A DNA stretch of 64,000 bases, taken from positions 201,747,156 to 201,811,155 of the forward strand of contig CM066037.1 in assembly GCA_033557465.1 (NCBI GenBank). The letters are read 5' to 3'. Under the pieces are notes generated by a model. That model saw only the letters and a list, made by a program, of their open reading frames with translations, was not told where the DNA came from and ran no database searches. Shown here piece after piece: positions 55,430 to 64,000 of the stretch. The stretch's first letter is position 1, and each line of letters opens with the position of its first letter. The position numbers were made by a program, and so were the translations under genes. Source of the DNA: Ichthyophis bannanicus (taxonomy: Eukaryota; Chordata; Amphibia; Gymnophiona; Ichthyophiidae).

Positions 55430-57852
55430 CTTCAGGGGCTGCCTCTTTATCTCGCTTCATCATATTAACTCTACAATGAACTTGCTAAAGCTCCTCTCCC
55501 TTACCTCCTCGTTTGATCTCCAACTTTGTTCCACTGCCCCCACTCACCAACACGGCCACTGCCTTGACCTGATATTTTTCTCGAGTTGCTCATCCTCGAG
55601 CTTCTGTAGCTCAGTTGTCCCCTTATCTGACCATCGCCTTTTAAGCTTTAATCTTCATCACCCGCTGCCTCAGCCTCGTCCTGTCTCCTCCATCCTATTT
55701 AGAAATCTTCATGCTATTGATCCCTTGGCTCTCTCTTCCACTATTTCTTCATCTCTTTCTTCCACTATGTCATCTAAGTCTGTTGATGAGGCAGTAACTT
55801 CCTACAATGCTGCACTCTCCTCGGCTCTGGATGCCCTTGCTCCGCCCATCCCACGGCCTGTGAGACGTTCTGCACCCCAGTCCTGGCTCTCACCCACTAC
55901 CTGTTATCTACGTTCCTGTGCCCGTTCTGCTGAGCATGCTTGGCTCAAATACTGCTCCCCTGCAGACTTTCTATACTTCAAATTCATGCTTGTCTCTTTC
56001 CAGTCAGCCATAGCTCTTGCCAAACAAGACTACTATGTCCATCTGACTAACTCTCTTGCCTCTGATCCTCATCATCTCTTTACTACTCTTAGCTCTCTCC
56101 TAAAAGTCCCTCCGCCTCTGATCCCTCCCTCCCTTTCTGCCCAAACCCTAGCTGACTATTTCCATGACAAAAGCTACAAGATCCCCTTCCAATTCCCCTC
56201 AGCTACTTCCCCTCCTCCCCCTCTCCACTTCCAACTCTCCCTTCCCCCCCCCCCCCCCCACCTGTGCTACCCTCTCTTCCTTTCCTGTGATCTCTGAAGA
56301 GGAAACTGCACACTTTCTCTTTTCCTCCAAACTCACCACCTGCTCCTCTGATCCTATCCCCACCCGTCTCCTAAGCCCCATCTCCTCCACCGTTATCCCT
56401 TCCATCTCTCATATTCTCAACCTATCGCTCTCCACCGCAACAGTCCCTGCAGACTTCAAGCATGCTGTGGTCACACCTCTCCTCAAGAAACCTTCACTTG
56501 ATCCCACCTGTCCTTCTAACTATCGACCCATCTCTCTCCTTCCCTTCATTTCTAAACTACTCCAGCATGCGGTTCACTGCCGCTGCCTCGACTTCCTCTC
56601 CTCTCATGCCCTCCTGGATCCCTTACAGTCTAACTTTTGTCCTCTACACTCTACTGAAACAGCTCTTGCCAAAGTCTCCAGTGACTTGTTCCTGGCAAAA
56701 TCCAAGGGCCTTTACACTGCCCTCATCCTTCTTGACCTCTCTGCTGCTTTCGACACTGTTGACCACAACCTTCTCCTCGATACTCTGCCCTTGCATGGTT
56801 TTAGTGGCTCTGTAATATCCTGGTTCTCCTCCTATCTCTCCCATCGGTCTTTCAGTGTGTGTTCTGGTGGCTCCTCCTCCTCTGCTACCCCGCTCCCAGT
56901 TGGTGTACCCCAAGGATCTGTCTTGGGTCCGCTCCTTTTCTCTCTCTATACCCAGTCCCTTGGCGCGCTTATCTCTTCCCATGGCTTTCAGTACCATCTG
57001 TATGCCGATGACTACCAGATCTACCTTTCTACGCCTGAAATCTCTCCGGCAATCCAGACCCAGATCTCTGCCTGCCTTTCTGACATTGCTGCCTGGATGT
57101 CTCACCGCCGCTTGAAATTGAACATGGCCAAGACTGAACTTCTCATCTTTCCCCCTAAAACCTCCCCTCCTCCTCCTCCTTTCTCAGTCTCTGTGGATAA
57201 CTCTGTACTCCTTCCTGTTTCCTCGGCCCGCAATATGGGGGTTGTCTTTGACTCCTCTCTCTCTTTCTCCACACATATCCAGCTTGTAGCTAAGACCTGC
57301 CGTTTCTTTCTCTATAACATTGGCAAAATCTGCCCTTTCCTTTCTGAACACACTACTAAAACGCTTATCCACTCCTTAATTACCTCCCGCTTTGACTACC
57401 GCAACCTACTCCTTGCTGGTCTCCCTTTGAATCATCTCTCTCCCCATCAATCTGTTCAACACTCCACTGCGCAACTAATCTTCCGCCAGCCTCATCATGT
57501 CCATATTACTCCTCTTCTCAAGTCACTTCATAGGCTCCCTATCCGTTTCCGCATCCAGTTCAAACTTTTCCTGCTGACCTATAAATGCATTCACTCTGCG
57601 GCTCTTCAGTACCTTTCTTCTCTTATCTCTCCTTACAACCCCCCTCGGGAACTCCGCTCTTCTAGCAAACTATTTCTATCTGCGCCCTTCTCTTCTACTG
57701 CTAACTCCAGACTTCGCTCCTTTCACCTTGCTGCACCTTACGCCTGGAACAAACTACCTGTGTCTGTATGCCAGGCACCCTCTCTAACCCTCTTCAAATC
57801 CAAGTTGAAAACTCACCTCTTCGCTGCTACTTTTGGATCTTGTCTCACCTGA
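55430..57852 (+). pseudogene. LINE-C endonuclease end and reverse transcriptase, one frameshift
   Basis: The first piece (to 56297) holds the end of the endonuclease (HQHGHCLDLIF, VVPLSDHRLL with the SDH motif near 55627) and the linker ([11 protein letters not shown]). The second frame, through 57852, carries [14 protein letters not shown] (near 56526), [13 protein letters not shown] (near 56740), [13 protein letters not shown] (near 56905), YADDYQIYL (near 57000), the thumb with [16 protein letters not shown], and [12 protein letters not shown] at the end. The frame switches at the 16-base C run, 56244-56259, so replication or sequencing slippage there is the likely cause. Otherwise it is open: young but truncated. 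Confidence 0.85.
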
Positions 57853-58036
57853 TCTCCTTTCATTCCCCGAGTTCTATCCCTGCTTACACCTTTTGTGTTT
57901 TGTCTTGTGTTTTGTCTTGACTAGATTGTAAGCTCTGATGGGCAGGGACTATCTCTTACATGTCTGTGCAGCGCTGCGTACGACTGGTAACGCTTTACAA
58001 ATGCTCAGTAGTAGCAGCAGTAGTAGTAGTACTTAT
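55430..58036 (+). mobile_element. LINE-C: 5'-truncated L2 LINE
   Basis: It starts within the endonuclease and ends with the TAGATTGTAAGCTCTGATGG segment, CGCTTTACAAATGCTCAG and an AGTAGT/AGC microsatellite near 58036. This tail type is characteristic of vertebrate L2-like LINEs. It is inserted between the Harbinger transposase and partner remnants. LINE-D at 43007-44030 is the same family. No TSD was identified. Confidence 0.82.
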
Positions 58037-58527
58037 AACTGCCCCCAAACCTATTTTGCAGATATGTGTCCAGTTGCCTATGAGGGCACAGCTATGAACA
58101 GTCTTTGGATCCATAGAAAGGAGGCCCAGACACAGCCGGAGGATATGACATCATCTGGCAAGGGACATCAGTGGCCAAATCACATGCTTCTTTACATTCC
58201 TTTATGTTAGAATAAACCTCCTCATGATTCCACTATGGGGCCTGTGGCAATCCATCTGAGTCACTGTACCTGAATAGGTAGGGGGGAATGGCCAGATGAA
58301 TGAGTAGCATAGAAATGGCAGTCAGGAAGGGCCCTGGAAGGACATGGAGGATAGAATGAGGATCCACAGGTGAATGGGGAAAGCATGCTGGGCCCTGGAA
58401 CAACAAAAGGTAGAAGCCTAGAGGTGAGGATATATAGGAGCATAACATAGTGAGAATAGCAGGCGTGCAACATCATTATAGAAAACAATCCAGTGTACCA
58501 TGCCAGTTGGCACTACTATCTAGCATG
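58037..58527. other. No gene recognised
   Basis: This is unclassified sequence between the LINE-C tail and the SANT/Myb-like remnant. It probably belongs to the Harbinger element interrupted by LINE-C. No motif identified. Confidence 0.4.
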
Positions 58528-58950
58528 TTATACATGAGCAAGGGAGCAGAAGCTACTCACCCTCTTGTGTGGCAGGAGCAGAGCTACATGGCCTGTAATG
58601 CCACTGATAGTGCTGTCACTGATAAACTGCAGCACTTGCTCTTCCAGAGGACTCAGTGGTGTTTGCTGGGCAGGTAGCAGCTTGTTGTTGGCAGCCTTCT
58701 TTTCTTTTGCACACTGCTGTACAACTATCCACTTCTTTTTCATGTCCTCCATATCCCGATTGTAGTGATGCACTGCATTGACCTGGTGGGCAATATGCTG
58801 TCAACCACGCTGTTGGGTGCTCACATCCTCTGACCAGAATAGGATGGCGTGCTCCCTCATGACTAGCCCCAGGGCCATAGTGGTCTCAAAGGGTGAAACG
58901 TTGGCCTTACGGATTCACTTCATACCAGCTATCACTGGGTGATGAGTCAA
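58528..58950 (-). pseudogene. SANT/Myb-like partner of Harbinger, decayed fragment
   Basis: On the minus strand an upstream piece (LVMREHAILFWSEDVSTQQR) is followed after a stop by VNAVHHYNRDMEDMKKKW, then LSPLEEQVLQFI. The KKKW core followed by a lysine-rich helix and a P-L-x-x-x-E-x-x-V segment is the pattern of Harbinger-associated SANT/Myb-like DNA-binding proteins. It is convergent with the transposase at 51920-52950, from which LINE-C separates it. Assignment is by pattern only. Confidence 0.5.
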
Positions 58951-59251
58951 GATGGCAAACCATGGGAAGGATGGTAGGAAAACCATGCAGAGCCTCTAAA
59001 ATGAGTGATTATGTGGTCATGCCTTGAACATGCCCTGCCCAAAAGGATATGAGAAACCCACATAAGAATCCTGTGCAGGAAAATCCAAATATTGGTGCTA
59101 GCGTTGGGCACAGGCAGCCAGGATACCCATGGAAGAGGTTAACCAGGGATATTTGGTGTCTTGCCCTGTTATCAACAAAAAGCGGCAAAGTGGAGACTCG
59201 GTTATTGTGCACAAACCTTCTATACCCAGAGCCACCATTATAGCAGAGATA
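58951..59251. other. No gene recognised
   Basis: No coding or repeat family was identified here; the short open frames lack motifs. It is probably part of the Harbinger element or its flank, up to the TA target of MITE copy 3. Confidence 0.35.
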
Positions 59252-59253
59252 TA

Positions 59254-59464
59254 CAGGGTGGGCCAAAAAAGTGAGAACATCTCATAAATTAAAAGCTTAA
59301 ATAGTTTACTTATTTACCTTTTTTAGCTATATAACGTCTTTATTTCACAATTTCCGGTCGCAATCTTTTTTTTTTTAATTTGTGAATCGTTTACATCTGT
59401 CTTTTTTAATTTTTAAATAACTTATATGCTACAAGATGTTCTCCCTTTTTTTAGGGCCACCCTG
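59254..59464. mobile_element. Mariner-type MITE copy 3, complete
   Basis: It is 211 bp with inverted ends CAGGGTGGGCCAAAAAAGTG and its complement ending GGCCACCCTG, flanked by TA at 59252-59253 and 59465-59466. The interior (AAGCTTAAATAGTTTAC, TTAGCTATATAACGTCTTTA, ACAATTTCCGGTCGCAATC) matches copies 1 and 2, confirming those as interrupted insertions. Confidence 0.92.
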
Positions 59465-59466
59465 TA

Positions 59467-59991
59467 TATATAGGTGTCAGCTGCAGTTGAATGGTTCATG
59501 CACCGAGTTGCCAGACGCTGGCCCTGCTGGACAGATTGGGTATGTATTTGCTGAGCACGGGCCCAGTGTTGTCCAAAGGAGATACTTAGACATGATGGAG
59601 GTGGCTGCTGGTGAAGGTACTAGCAATGCAAATGGAGGTGGCTGCTGGTGAAGGCTGTATGACTAGCAATGCAAATTGGGATGAGAGCACAGGGAGGGTG
59701 TTGGCAGTATATACACAGGGAGTAAGAGACAAGCACTATGTACAGGAGTGCTATACAGCCAGGGAAAGGAAGTTCAGAGGGGTGGTACAAAACATGCCAT
59801 GCAGATGACTGACTAGGGAGACCTGGAGAGCAGCGCAACAGTCAGCAGCCCCTGGCTCTCAACAATACCGCTGAGCATTGGCATAGGGCTACTGAACCAA
59901 TACCTATATTTAGGCCCCAAACCCCAGAAGAACCTCTGGGGCTAGTCAAGGCTGCTATCCCATGCAGCCAGCCCTAGGCCCCCCGCCTCTA
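59467..59991. other. No gene recognised; short direct repeats
   Basis: GGAGGTGGCTGCTGGTGAAG occurs at about 59600 and again at 59635 with a nearby AGCAATGCAAA, a small tandem duplication of about 35 bp. Nothing else was identified. Confidence 0.4.
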
Positions 59992-60607
59992 CTGCCAGGT
60001 ATCCTTCTGAGCATATCAAAACTGACTTCATGGCTCTGAGACAGAGGATGAAGCAGATAGGTGCACAGGTGATGTTCAATCCTCCCTGTTGAGGGTAAAG
60101 ACCAAGGCAAAGAAGCTCACATCCTGGAGATGAGTGCATGGCTGCATGGATGGTGTCATCGAGAGCGTTTTGGTTTCTGGACCATGGGATGCTGTTCCAA
60201 GGGTTGCAGAGCAGAGATTTATTTATTTATTTGCAAAGTTTTTATATACCGCCAATTCCTAAGATCAGTGGCGGTTTACATCAAACAAAATGTCATAATA
60301 CAGAGAACAATGTAAACAATATAGAGGAAACAATAATTAAACTAGTAACAAAATACATGTAACTTTAAACAACTTTGTACAGTTCTGAACTAATTACAGT
60401 TTATTACATATTTTACATATATACAGGTTATAGATATTAGCTTGGGTAGAATGTGGGTAGTAGTGAATTGAATATGAAGAATGATTTCTGACTGTGTTAT
60501 GGAGGATAAGAAGCCATATCCATGTGACAATCTATATTGATGTAATGTTGAGTGAAGAGGTGTGTTTTTAGTTCTTTTCGAAACATTTGTAGGTCTTTTA
60601 TCTCTCT

Positions 60608-60617
60608 AAGCTGGTCG
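60608..60617 (+). repeat. Left TSD of the BovB-like LINE
   Basis: AAGCTGGTCG is repeated at 62276-62285. Collapsing the two restores the LINE-E C-terminal sequence. Confidence 0.85.
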
Positions 60618-62275
60618 AATGTTGAATGTTGAATGTCGAATGTTGAATGATGCTGAGAAGATCAAGAAAAGATGGAAGGAATATACAGAGTTTTTATATG
60701 ATAAAGATCAAGTGGACCAACAGCCGTTTCAACCTGTACCTTATGATCTGGAACCATTGGTGATGAAAGAAGAAGTTGAAGCAGCATTGAAAGCCTTATC
60801 AAAGAACAAAGCACCAGGCATTGATTGCATTCCCATAGAAATATTACAGCAATCTGATGCAGCTGTTACCGTACTTACAAGGCTCTGCCAAGAAATATGG
60901 AAGACAGCATCATGGCCAACTGACTGGAAAAGATCTGTGTTTATACCAGTACTAAAGAAAGGTGATCCAACTGACTGTGGAAATTATTGCACAATCGCTC
61001 TGATCCCACATGCCAGCAAAATTCTACTGAAGATTATTCAAAAGAGACTACAATCATACCTGGAACAAAAACTACCTGAAGTGCAAGCAGGGTTCAGAAA
61101 AGGGCGAGGAACGAGAGACATCATTGCGGATGTGAGATGGATCCTTGAAAAGACTAAAGAATACCAAAAGGATATCTATTTGTGCTTTATCGACTATAGC
61201 AAAGCTTTTGACTGTGTAAACCATGAGAAACTCTGGGCCACATTAAGAAGCATGGGTATACCAGAACACCTGATCGTTCTCTTGCACAATCTGTACATTG
61301 ATCAAGAAGCAACAGTTCGAACGGAACAAGGAGAAACAGAATGGTTTAAAATAAGCAACGGTGTAAGACAAGGCTGCATACTTTCCCCCTACCTGTTTAA
61401 TTTATATGCAGAACAAATCATCAGAGAAGCAGGATTGTATGAAGACAACAGAGGTGTGAAGATTGGTGGAAGACTCATCAACAACCTTCGCTATGCTGAT
61501 GATACCACATTACTGGCGGAAAGTGAAGATGATCTGAAACATTTGCTTCTCACAATCAAAGAACATAGTCTCAAAATGGGCCTGCACCTTAATGTAAAGA
61601 AGACAAAGATCATGACAACTGGTATAATCAACAGGTTCATCGTCGAAGGAGAAGAAATTGAAATCGTGAATAACTTTAACCTACTTGGATCAACTATCAA
61701 TAAAGAAGTAACAAGCAGTCAAGAAATCAGACGACGCATTGCTCTTGGCAGAATGGCTATGAAAGACCTAGATAAGATTCTCAAGAGCAGAGATGTCTCT
61801 CTCCATACAAAGATTCGACTTGTTCAAGCCATGGTATTTTCAATAACATCATATGGATGTGAAAGCTGGACAGTGAAAAAGATAGACAGGAAGAAAATTG
61901 ATGCCTTTGAATTATGGTGCTGGCGGCGAATACTGTGTATACCATGGACTGCCCGAAGAACAAACCAGTCTGTACTAGAGGAGATCAAACCTAAGCTTTC
62001 TTTAGAAGCTCAGATGACAAGACTTCGACTTTCATACTTTGGACACATCATGCGGAGAGAGAGATCATCAGAGAAAGACATCATGCTTGGCAAAATAGAA
62101 GGTCAACGCAAAAGAGGAAGGCCAGCAATGAGATGGATCGATACAATAACAGCAGCTACGGGTACCAGTCTGTCAACAATAAGCCGCCTGACTGAAGACC
62201 GAACACAATTTAGGATAGCTATCCAGAGGGTCGCCATGAGTCAACTCCAACTCGACGGCACTTAACAACAACAAC
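60618..62275 (+). mobile_element. BovB-like (RTE clade) LINE, 5'-truncated, young
   Basis: It is flanked by the 10-bp duplication AAGCTGGTCG (60608-60617 and 62276-62285). The 3' end reads GGGTCGCCATGAGTCAACTC, then CTCGACGGCACTTAACAACA and ACAACAA, the ending typical of BovB/RTE elements. The 5' edge starts with four imperfect GAATGTT(GA) units (about 60617-60650) that are not obviously RTE sequence. The endonuclease is absent. Confidence 0.85.
60619..62265 (+). CDS. BovB-like reverse transcriptase, uninterrupted 548 codons
   Basis: The frame is open from 60619 to the stop at 62265. Blocks in order: ALSKNKAPGIDCIPIEIL, NYCTIALIPHASKILLKII, QAGFRKGRGTRD, FIDYSKAFDCVNHEKLW, NGVRQGCILSPYLFNLY, YADD at 61492-61503, LGSTINKEVTSSQEIRRRI, and the RTE C-terminus YGCESWTVKK, FELWCWRRIL, YFGHIMRRE, RGRPAMRWIDTI. 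The first ten or so codons come from the junction repeat, not the family. The missing N-terminal endonuclease makes it non-autonomous. Catalytic residues are intact and no lesion was seen, which points to a recent insertion. Confidence 0.88.
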   Translation: MLNVECRMLNDAEKIKKRWKEYTEFLYDKDQVDQQPFQPVPYDLEPLVMKEEVEAALKALSKNKAPGIDCIPIEILQQSDAAVTVLTRLCQEIWKTASWPTDWKRSVFIPVLKKGDPTDCGNYCTIALIPHASKILLKIIQKRLQSYLEQKLPEVQAGFRKGRGTRDIIADVRWILEKTKEYQKDIYLCFIDYSKAFDCVNHEKLWATLRSMGIPEHLIVLLHNLYIDQEATVRTEQGETEWFKISNGVRQGCILSPYLFNLYAEQIIREAGLYEDNRGVKIGGRLINNLRYADDTTLLAESEDDLKHLLLTIKEHSLKMGLHLNVKKTKIMTTGIINRFIVEGEEIEIVNNFNLLGSTINKEVTSSQEIRRRIALGRMAMKDLDKILKSRDVSLHTKIRLVQAMVFSITSYGCESWTVKKIDRKKIDAFELWCWRRILCIPWTARRTNQSVLEEIKPKLSLEAQMTRLRLSYFGHIMRRERSSEKDIMLGKIEGQRKRGRPAMRWIDTITAATGTSLSTISRLTEDRTQFRIAIQRVAMSQLQLDGT

Positions 62276-62591
62276 AAGCTGGTCGGGGAGGTTATTCCAC
62301 AATGTTGGTGCAATATATGAGAAGGCGCTGTTGCTCGTTGTTTGTTTAGTCTTCCTTATTAAGTCAGGCACTAGGATTGTATTAAGATTCCTTCTTCTTC
62401 TTGCTCTGTTGTCAAGCGGGTTCTGAATCAATGTGGATAGGTGTGATGGGGCAATCTTATTGATTAATTTGAATGTAGTCAATATGATTTTATATTGAAT
62501 CCTACTCGATATGTCCATCTGTCCAAGAAAGGTCGACGTTTCTTCATAGTAGACTGGCTAATCTACTGAAGATGGCTTTAAACTAGATTCG

Positions 62592-63560
62592 TTGGGGATG
62601 GGTGAAGAAAGACCCCAGGTAAGTGAAAGCCCCCAGGTAAGTGAAACATTAAATACCTTTATGGAAATGGGTAAAAGGGGTAATATATGGAAAGCTGTAT
62701 GTATAAATGCCCGTAGCATGGGAAATAATTTCCCCGATGTTGAAGCTTTCGTAGGAGTGGCCGACTTGGATTTAGTGGCAGTTACAGAAACATGGTTCAA
62801 AGAAAACCATGATTGGGATGTAACTATACCTGGCTACACTTTATTCAGAAAGGACAGGATAGGAAGAAGGGGAGGAGGAGTGGCACCATATGTAAAAAAT
62901 ATTAAAGCTTTGGAATTACAGAGCTTAAAAGGGAGAGAGGAGGCATTGTGAATTAAACTAGAAAGAGGGAAAGAGAAATCTATTTGCATTGGCGTGATAT
63001 ACAGACCTCCCTCACAAGAGGAAGAGGTGGACAGAGAGTTAATTGAAGACATACGCAGCATTGCTAGGGAAGGGGAAGTGCTACTGATAGGGGATTTCAA
63101 TATGTCAGATATTGATTGGCACATTCCTGCTGCAGTATCATCTAGAAATAAGGAGATCCTGCATTCTCTACAGGGAGAACTATTCAGGCAATTGGTAAAG
63201 ACCCCACACATGAAGGGGCCATACTGGACTTAGTGCTTACCAATGGTGAAAGTGTTTCTGATGTTATAGTGGGAAATCATTTTGCATCCAGTAATCCCCA
63301 GATGGTGTGGTTCAGTATTAGGACTAGGGTTGCTAGAATCCATTCAAAAGCGAGGGTCTTAGACTTTAGGAAAACTAACTTTGCCAAGATGGGCCAATTC
63401 CTCAGAGAGTCGTTAGCGGGATGGGAACAGATGGAGGATGTAGAAAAACAGTGGGCAAAACTGAAAGAGAATATTTTAAGGGCAGCCAACCTTTTTGTTA
63501 AAATGGTAAATAAAGGTAAAGGAGACTGCTATGGCTTTCGAAAGAAGTAGCTGAAAAAGT
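62592..63560 (+). pseudogene. CR1-d ORF2 endonuclease fragment
   Basis: It reads ICINARSM-like start, VAVTETWFKENHDWD, GGGVAPYVK (62592-62951, stop at 62949), IYRPPSQEEEVDREL with GDFNMSDIDW (62994-63233), and then VLTNGESVSDVIVGN. The SSDH block reads ASSNPQMVW (near 63290), so the catalytic Asp-His pair is lost. It ends near 63560 in the KGK-rich linker. Three or more lesions are present. Confidence 0.82.
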
Positions 63561-63580
63561 GAAGAAAAAGAGGGAGGCCT

Positions 63581-63887
63581 GAAGAAAACCCCGTGATCTG
63601 GCCACAATACCACGGCTCTTTCCACCTCTGGTCCCTCAAGCAGTGAGAAACAAGCAGAGAGTAACACAGAACACAATCACACACAAAGTGCTACTTTCTT
63701 TGAGCTCAGAGGGAAAACAACAGACGGTCTATGGACTCAGTACAGTTCCACGTCTGTTGGATTCAAATTCTTCCTCCTGAAAAGCTCTTTTTATTAAAGA
63801 AAAAGGGGAAGTAACACAGTCATTAATCATAACACAAGGTGTTGCTAGAGTTCTTTTTACAGAATAAGAGCTGATTACATTGTATTA
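63581..63887. other. Unclassified sequence interrupting CR1-d
   Basis: It breaks CR1-d at GAGGGAGGCCT. It includes AAAAGCTCTTTTTATTAAAG and a CACACAAAGTGCTACTTTCT segment, which could belong to an LTR or a SINE-like repeat. No protein. Confidence 0.35.
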
Positions 63888-64000
63888 GATTTATTTATTT
63901 ATTTATTTAACAGTTGCTTATATACCGCTACCTTCCACAGATCAGGTGCGGTTTACATTGAACAAGGAATGAACAGATTTACAAGTCTGTTTTACATGGA
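63888..64000 (-). repeat. L2-like LINE 3' tail (minus), runs off the window
   Basis: The minus strand has the stem ACCGCACCTGATCTGTGG...GGTAGCGGT (63922-63954) and then an AAATAAATAAAT tail starting at 63909 and running down to 63888. It is the same tail type as LINE-E and LINE-B. Confidence 0.65.

Larger units (their letters stand above)
60219..62512 (-). mobile_element. LINE-E: L2-like LINE 3' end (minus), split by BovB-like LINE
   Basis: The 3' tail (stem at 60249-60281, AAATAAAT run at 60219) and C-terminus are on the minus strand. Coding sequence from 62512 reads IQYKIILTTFKLINKIAPSH, then SAFSYIAPTLWNNLPDQL, and continues across the BovB insertion at 60617. It sits in CR1-d ORF1. Confidence 0.8.
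59992..63580 (+). mobile_element. CR1-d: CR1 fragment, split by LINE-E and BovB-like LINE
   Basis: The left part 59992-60218 is the ORF1 esterase region (ATCAAAACTGACTTCATGGC to GGGTTGCAGAGCAGAGAT). The right part 62513-63580 is the end of ORF1 and the ORF2 endonuclease. It is the same subfamily as CR1-a and CR1-c but 5'-truncated. It stops at 63580, in the middle of the ORF2 linker, so the 3' half is displaced or lost beyond an insertion. Confidence 0.82.

Overview
The window reads as gene-poor, repeat-dense vertebrate nuclear DNA. I found no convincing host exon, tRNA, rRNA or CRISPR array. Nearly every long open frame belongs to a transposable element: CR1 (chicken repeat 1) LINEs whose ORF1 carries an esterase, L1-type LINEs with coiled-coil/RRM ORF1 proteins, several L2-like LINEs, an RTE/BovB-like LINE, a decayed Harbinger transposon, a hAT-like non-autonomous element, a mariner-type MITE, and a probable Penelope-like or fold-back element. 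This mixture, with near-intact CR1 and L2-like copies, suggests a tetrapod with a large, active repeat load. An amphibian such as a caecilian is my best guess, but that is inference.

Layout. 1-838: decayed CR1 fragment (+). 972-5508: old CR1 (CR1-1, -). 5576-10969: L2-like LINE-A (+) with an in-frame VNTR at its 5' end. It is split at 6188-7791 by a 1.6-kb inverted-repeat element with a 14-bp target-site duplication (TSD). 11091-13027: purine-rich repeat copy. 13030-22660: a MITE split by a near full-length L1 (L1-1, -), which is itself split by a 2.7-kb hAT-like element holding a ~390-bp palindrome and a G-rich minisatellite. 22918-23212: CR1 tail. 23872-31866: L1-2 (-), containing a MITE that contains L2-like LINE-B (+). 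31891-44113: L1-3 (+), flanked by a 15-bp TSD and itself containing CR1-a (-), CR1-b (+) and an L2 piece (-). 44137-49047: CR1-c (+), the best-preserved CR1, with five exact 180-bp promoter-like monomers, an intact esterase ORF1 and an ORF2 with only two evident lesions. 49421-51390: old LINE and hAT fragments. 51920-59250: decayed Harbinger (transposase +, SANT/Myb-like partner -) with L2 LINE-C inserted. 59254-59464: complete MITE copy. 59992-63580: CR1-d (+), split by an L2 piece, which is in turn split by a BovB-like LINE with a clean 548-codon frame.

The elements do not form a pathway. The informative part is the nesting order (MITE before L1-1 before hAT; L1-2 before MITE before LINE-B; CR1-d before L2 before BovB) and the structural features shared by related copies: tandem promoter monomers in CR1 5' UTRs, a 3'-terminal stem-loop in the L2-like LINEs, and G-rich tracts in the L1 3' UTRs and inter-ORF regions. 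Family names rest on motif recognition without database searches. Boundaries without a visible TSD are good to roughly 10-50 bp.
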